A DNA stretch of 64,000 nt, from positions 148,501 to 212,500 of the forward strand of contig JAOTOM010004668.1 in the NCBI GenBank assembly GCA_034440615.1, read 5' to 3'. A program made the translations under genes and the position numbers. How positions within the stretch are numbered: the stretch's first letter is position 1; the number at the start of each line of letters is the position of its first letter. Shown piece by piece: positions 62,619 through 64,000 of the stretch. The notes beneath the pieces were generated by a model that was not told the DNA's origin, searched no databases, and saw nothing but the letters and a program-made list of their open reading frames with translations. Origin of the DNA: Ashinkailepas kermadecensis. Taxonomy: Eukaryota > Arthropoda > Thecostraca > Neolepadidae.

Positions 62619-64000
62619 AAACCCAGGAGCATCTAAGAGCCATTCTTAGTTGCATGAAACAATATTTTTCTGTAGATACCTACATCAGAAAATTAATCTC
62701 ACTATGCCCGGCTAGAGCCCTGTGCAGGTGCTTACAGAACATCGTAGGTACCTGTGTGGAATTATATTGTGTTTACATTCGCCCCGTATACGACCTTGCA
62801 TTCGCCTGTTCCATTGGACAGCACCTTCAGCGAATAATAATCTGTTGGCAATACACTGTGATTTTTCGTTTGTCATCATGCTACGCGTTGGCCCTCCAAA
62901 ACGGGGCGCATTCATAAGTACCAAGAGTCACAAGTACCAAGATTCATAAGTTCCAAAATATGCCAGATTTGGGTTCATAAGTACCAAAAGTTGCCAGATA
63001 ACTTCAAAAATGCCCGGTCAGGGAGGATTCACAAGTACCAGGAGTCATAAGTACCAAAAATAGTTCTGCATTCAACCGCTAGATGACACCGTAAACGTCA
63101 GCGGCACCAGAGCTTACATGCGTGCCGACAGATGGCAGGACATGTGCTACAAGGCTACGAATTGCTTCAAAATTGTTGCCATTTGTTGTCAGCTAATAAA
63201 TCACTACGATTCCTATTGACTTCTTGCAATAAGGGAAAAACCGTTGGTAATCGGACACGCTGAGGCTGCCAGGCACTAGTCGGTTTTACATCGGCAATTT
63301 GCTCTCCCGTCTAGTCGCTTTTCATCCTTCCAAGTCATTCCTTGCTTCACCTAAACATTCCAGACATGAACTAAAAAAGTACACCGAAGAACATTTATTA
63401 TTAACAAGAATTGATTTCACTCAATTTTCTCAGCTTTTTCATTGACAAAACTTCTTTCTTGGTGGTGAGAATAAAACGATTTTAGACTGATTGTTTTAGT
63501 ATAATTTTCCTTAAACCATTTTATATTCCGAAACCTATATCCCAGTACGCGGCAGGCAACAAATCAGTCGGTGCACGAGCGTACTACTCGTGGGGTGTGT
63601 TGTTAATATTTATTAGTTGTGCGGCGTGAGCATGTCGGCAGTATCAGGTATGGATTTATAACTTGGTTGACATCGATTAAGTGTACTTTTGTTATCATTT
63701 TCTGTACCGTTGCTCAGGAAATTGGCTTATAACCGCATCCTTCGCTAATTTAACCACAGCGCCAATTTGTCATCTGGCAGTCATCCGTCGGCTGCCAGAT
63801 ACCTTAGAGCTGAGTGCAGTCTGGACGTAAATTAGAAAGCGTATTGCAATTTGCTGATATTCGTAAGTTTAATTCTACTTATTTCAGCAGCGTCAATAGC
63901 AAAACATATTTTATTATTAAAACTGATGCGATAATTATATTTGGTGGCCGCTTTTAATTTATGCAGATCACTATGCCGGGTCTTCTCCCTCTATCTTGTT
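62619..64000. other. No confident gene; short degenerate repeat at 62915-63060
   Basis: Words cataagtaccaa and cacaagtaccag recur six or more times at 62915-63060. Near 63632 an ATG followed by tcggcagtatcag|gtatgg could be a tiny first exon on the plus strand, but nothing confirms it. The rest is unique and AT-rich. Confidence 0.35.

Overview
This is a 64 kb piece of an animal nuclear genome: intron-rich, about half repeats, with no bacterial or organelle signature. Non-LTR retrotransposon pieces of the I/LOA/Jockey and CR1/L2 types, tRNA-headed SINEs, hAT-type MITEs, very long CT and TATC tracts and scattered TTAGG/CCTAA clusters suggest an arthropod, perhaps a marine crustacean. That placement is inference only.

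Three protein-coding units can be supported. (1) At 20172-24084 (+) lies a large transposase-like gene: a Ser/Asp-rich 21-residue repeat region, a Cys/His zinc-binding segment, a DDE core and a C-terminal Ulp1-type cysteine protease, broken by one frameshift near 21730. (2) At 26754-32728 (+) eight exons match D-2-hydroxyglutarate dehydrogenase (D2HGDH) in order. Two exons carry frameshifts, one also has a stop, and the FAD-binding motif and several active-site residues are lost, so it reads as a decaying copy. (3) At about 42993-59920 (-) at least ten exons with matching splice phases rebuild a PARN/PNLDC1 (Trimmer) family 3'-5' exoribonuclease of about 470 residues with all five DEDDh catalytic residues. 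It looks intact and would act on piRNA 3' ends or poly(A) tails.

The rest is repeats. 1-2350: 21-bp minisatellite. 3.2-5.6 kb: SINE and non-LTR pieces. 6-7 kb: degenerate minisatellite. 10.1-11.5 kb: 64-bp and 85-bp tandem repeats. 12.1-13.1 kb: simple-sequence tract. 16.3-17.4 kb and 33.7-37.7 kb: two oppositely oriented arrays of one 144-bp satellite packed with AGGTCA nuclear-receptor half-sites, sharing one unique end sequence. 42-60 kb: the PNLDC1-like gene, with large introns full of minisatellites. 60-64 kb: AT-rich DNA with a long hairpin carrying a hammerhead-like core.

The most unusual theme is that several tandem repeats are seeded by exon/intron boundaries of the genes beside them. 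PNLDC1-like exons 5, 10 and 12 and D2HGDH exon 2 each lie beside tandem copies of their own splice-site region, giving arrays of decoy splice sites. A second theme is a common 3' tail shared by SINEs with different tRNA heads. All calls come from reading the sequence and remembered family patterns; no search was run.
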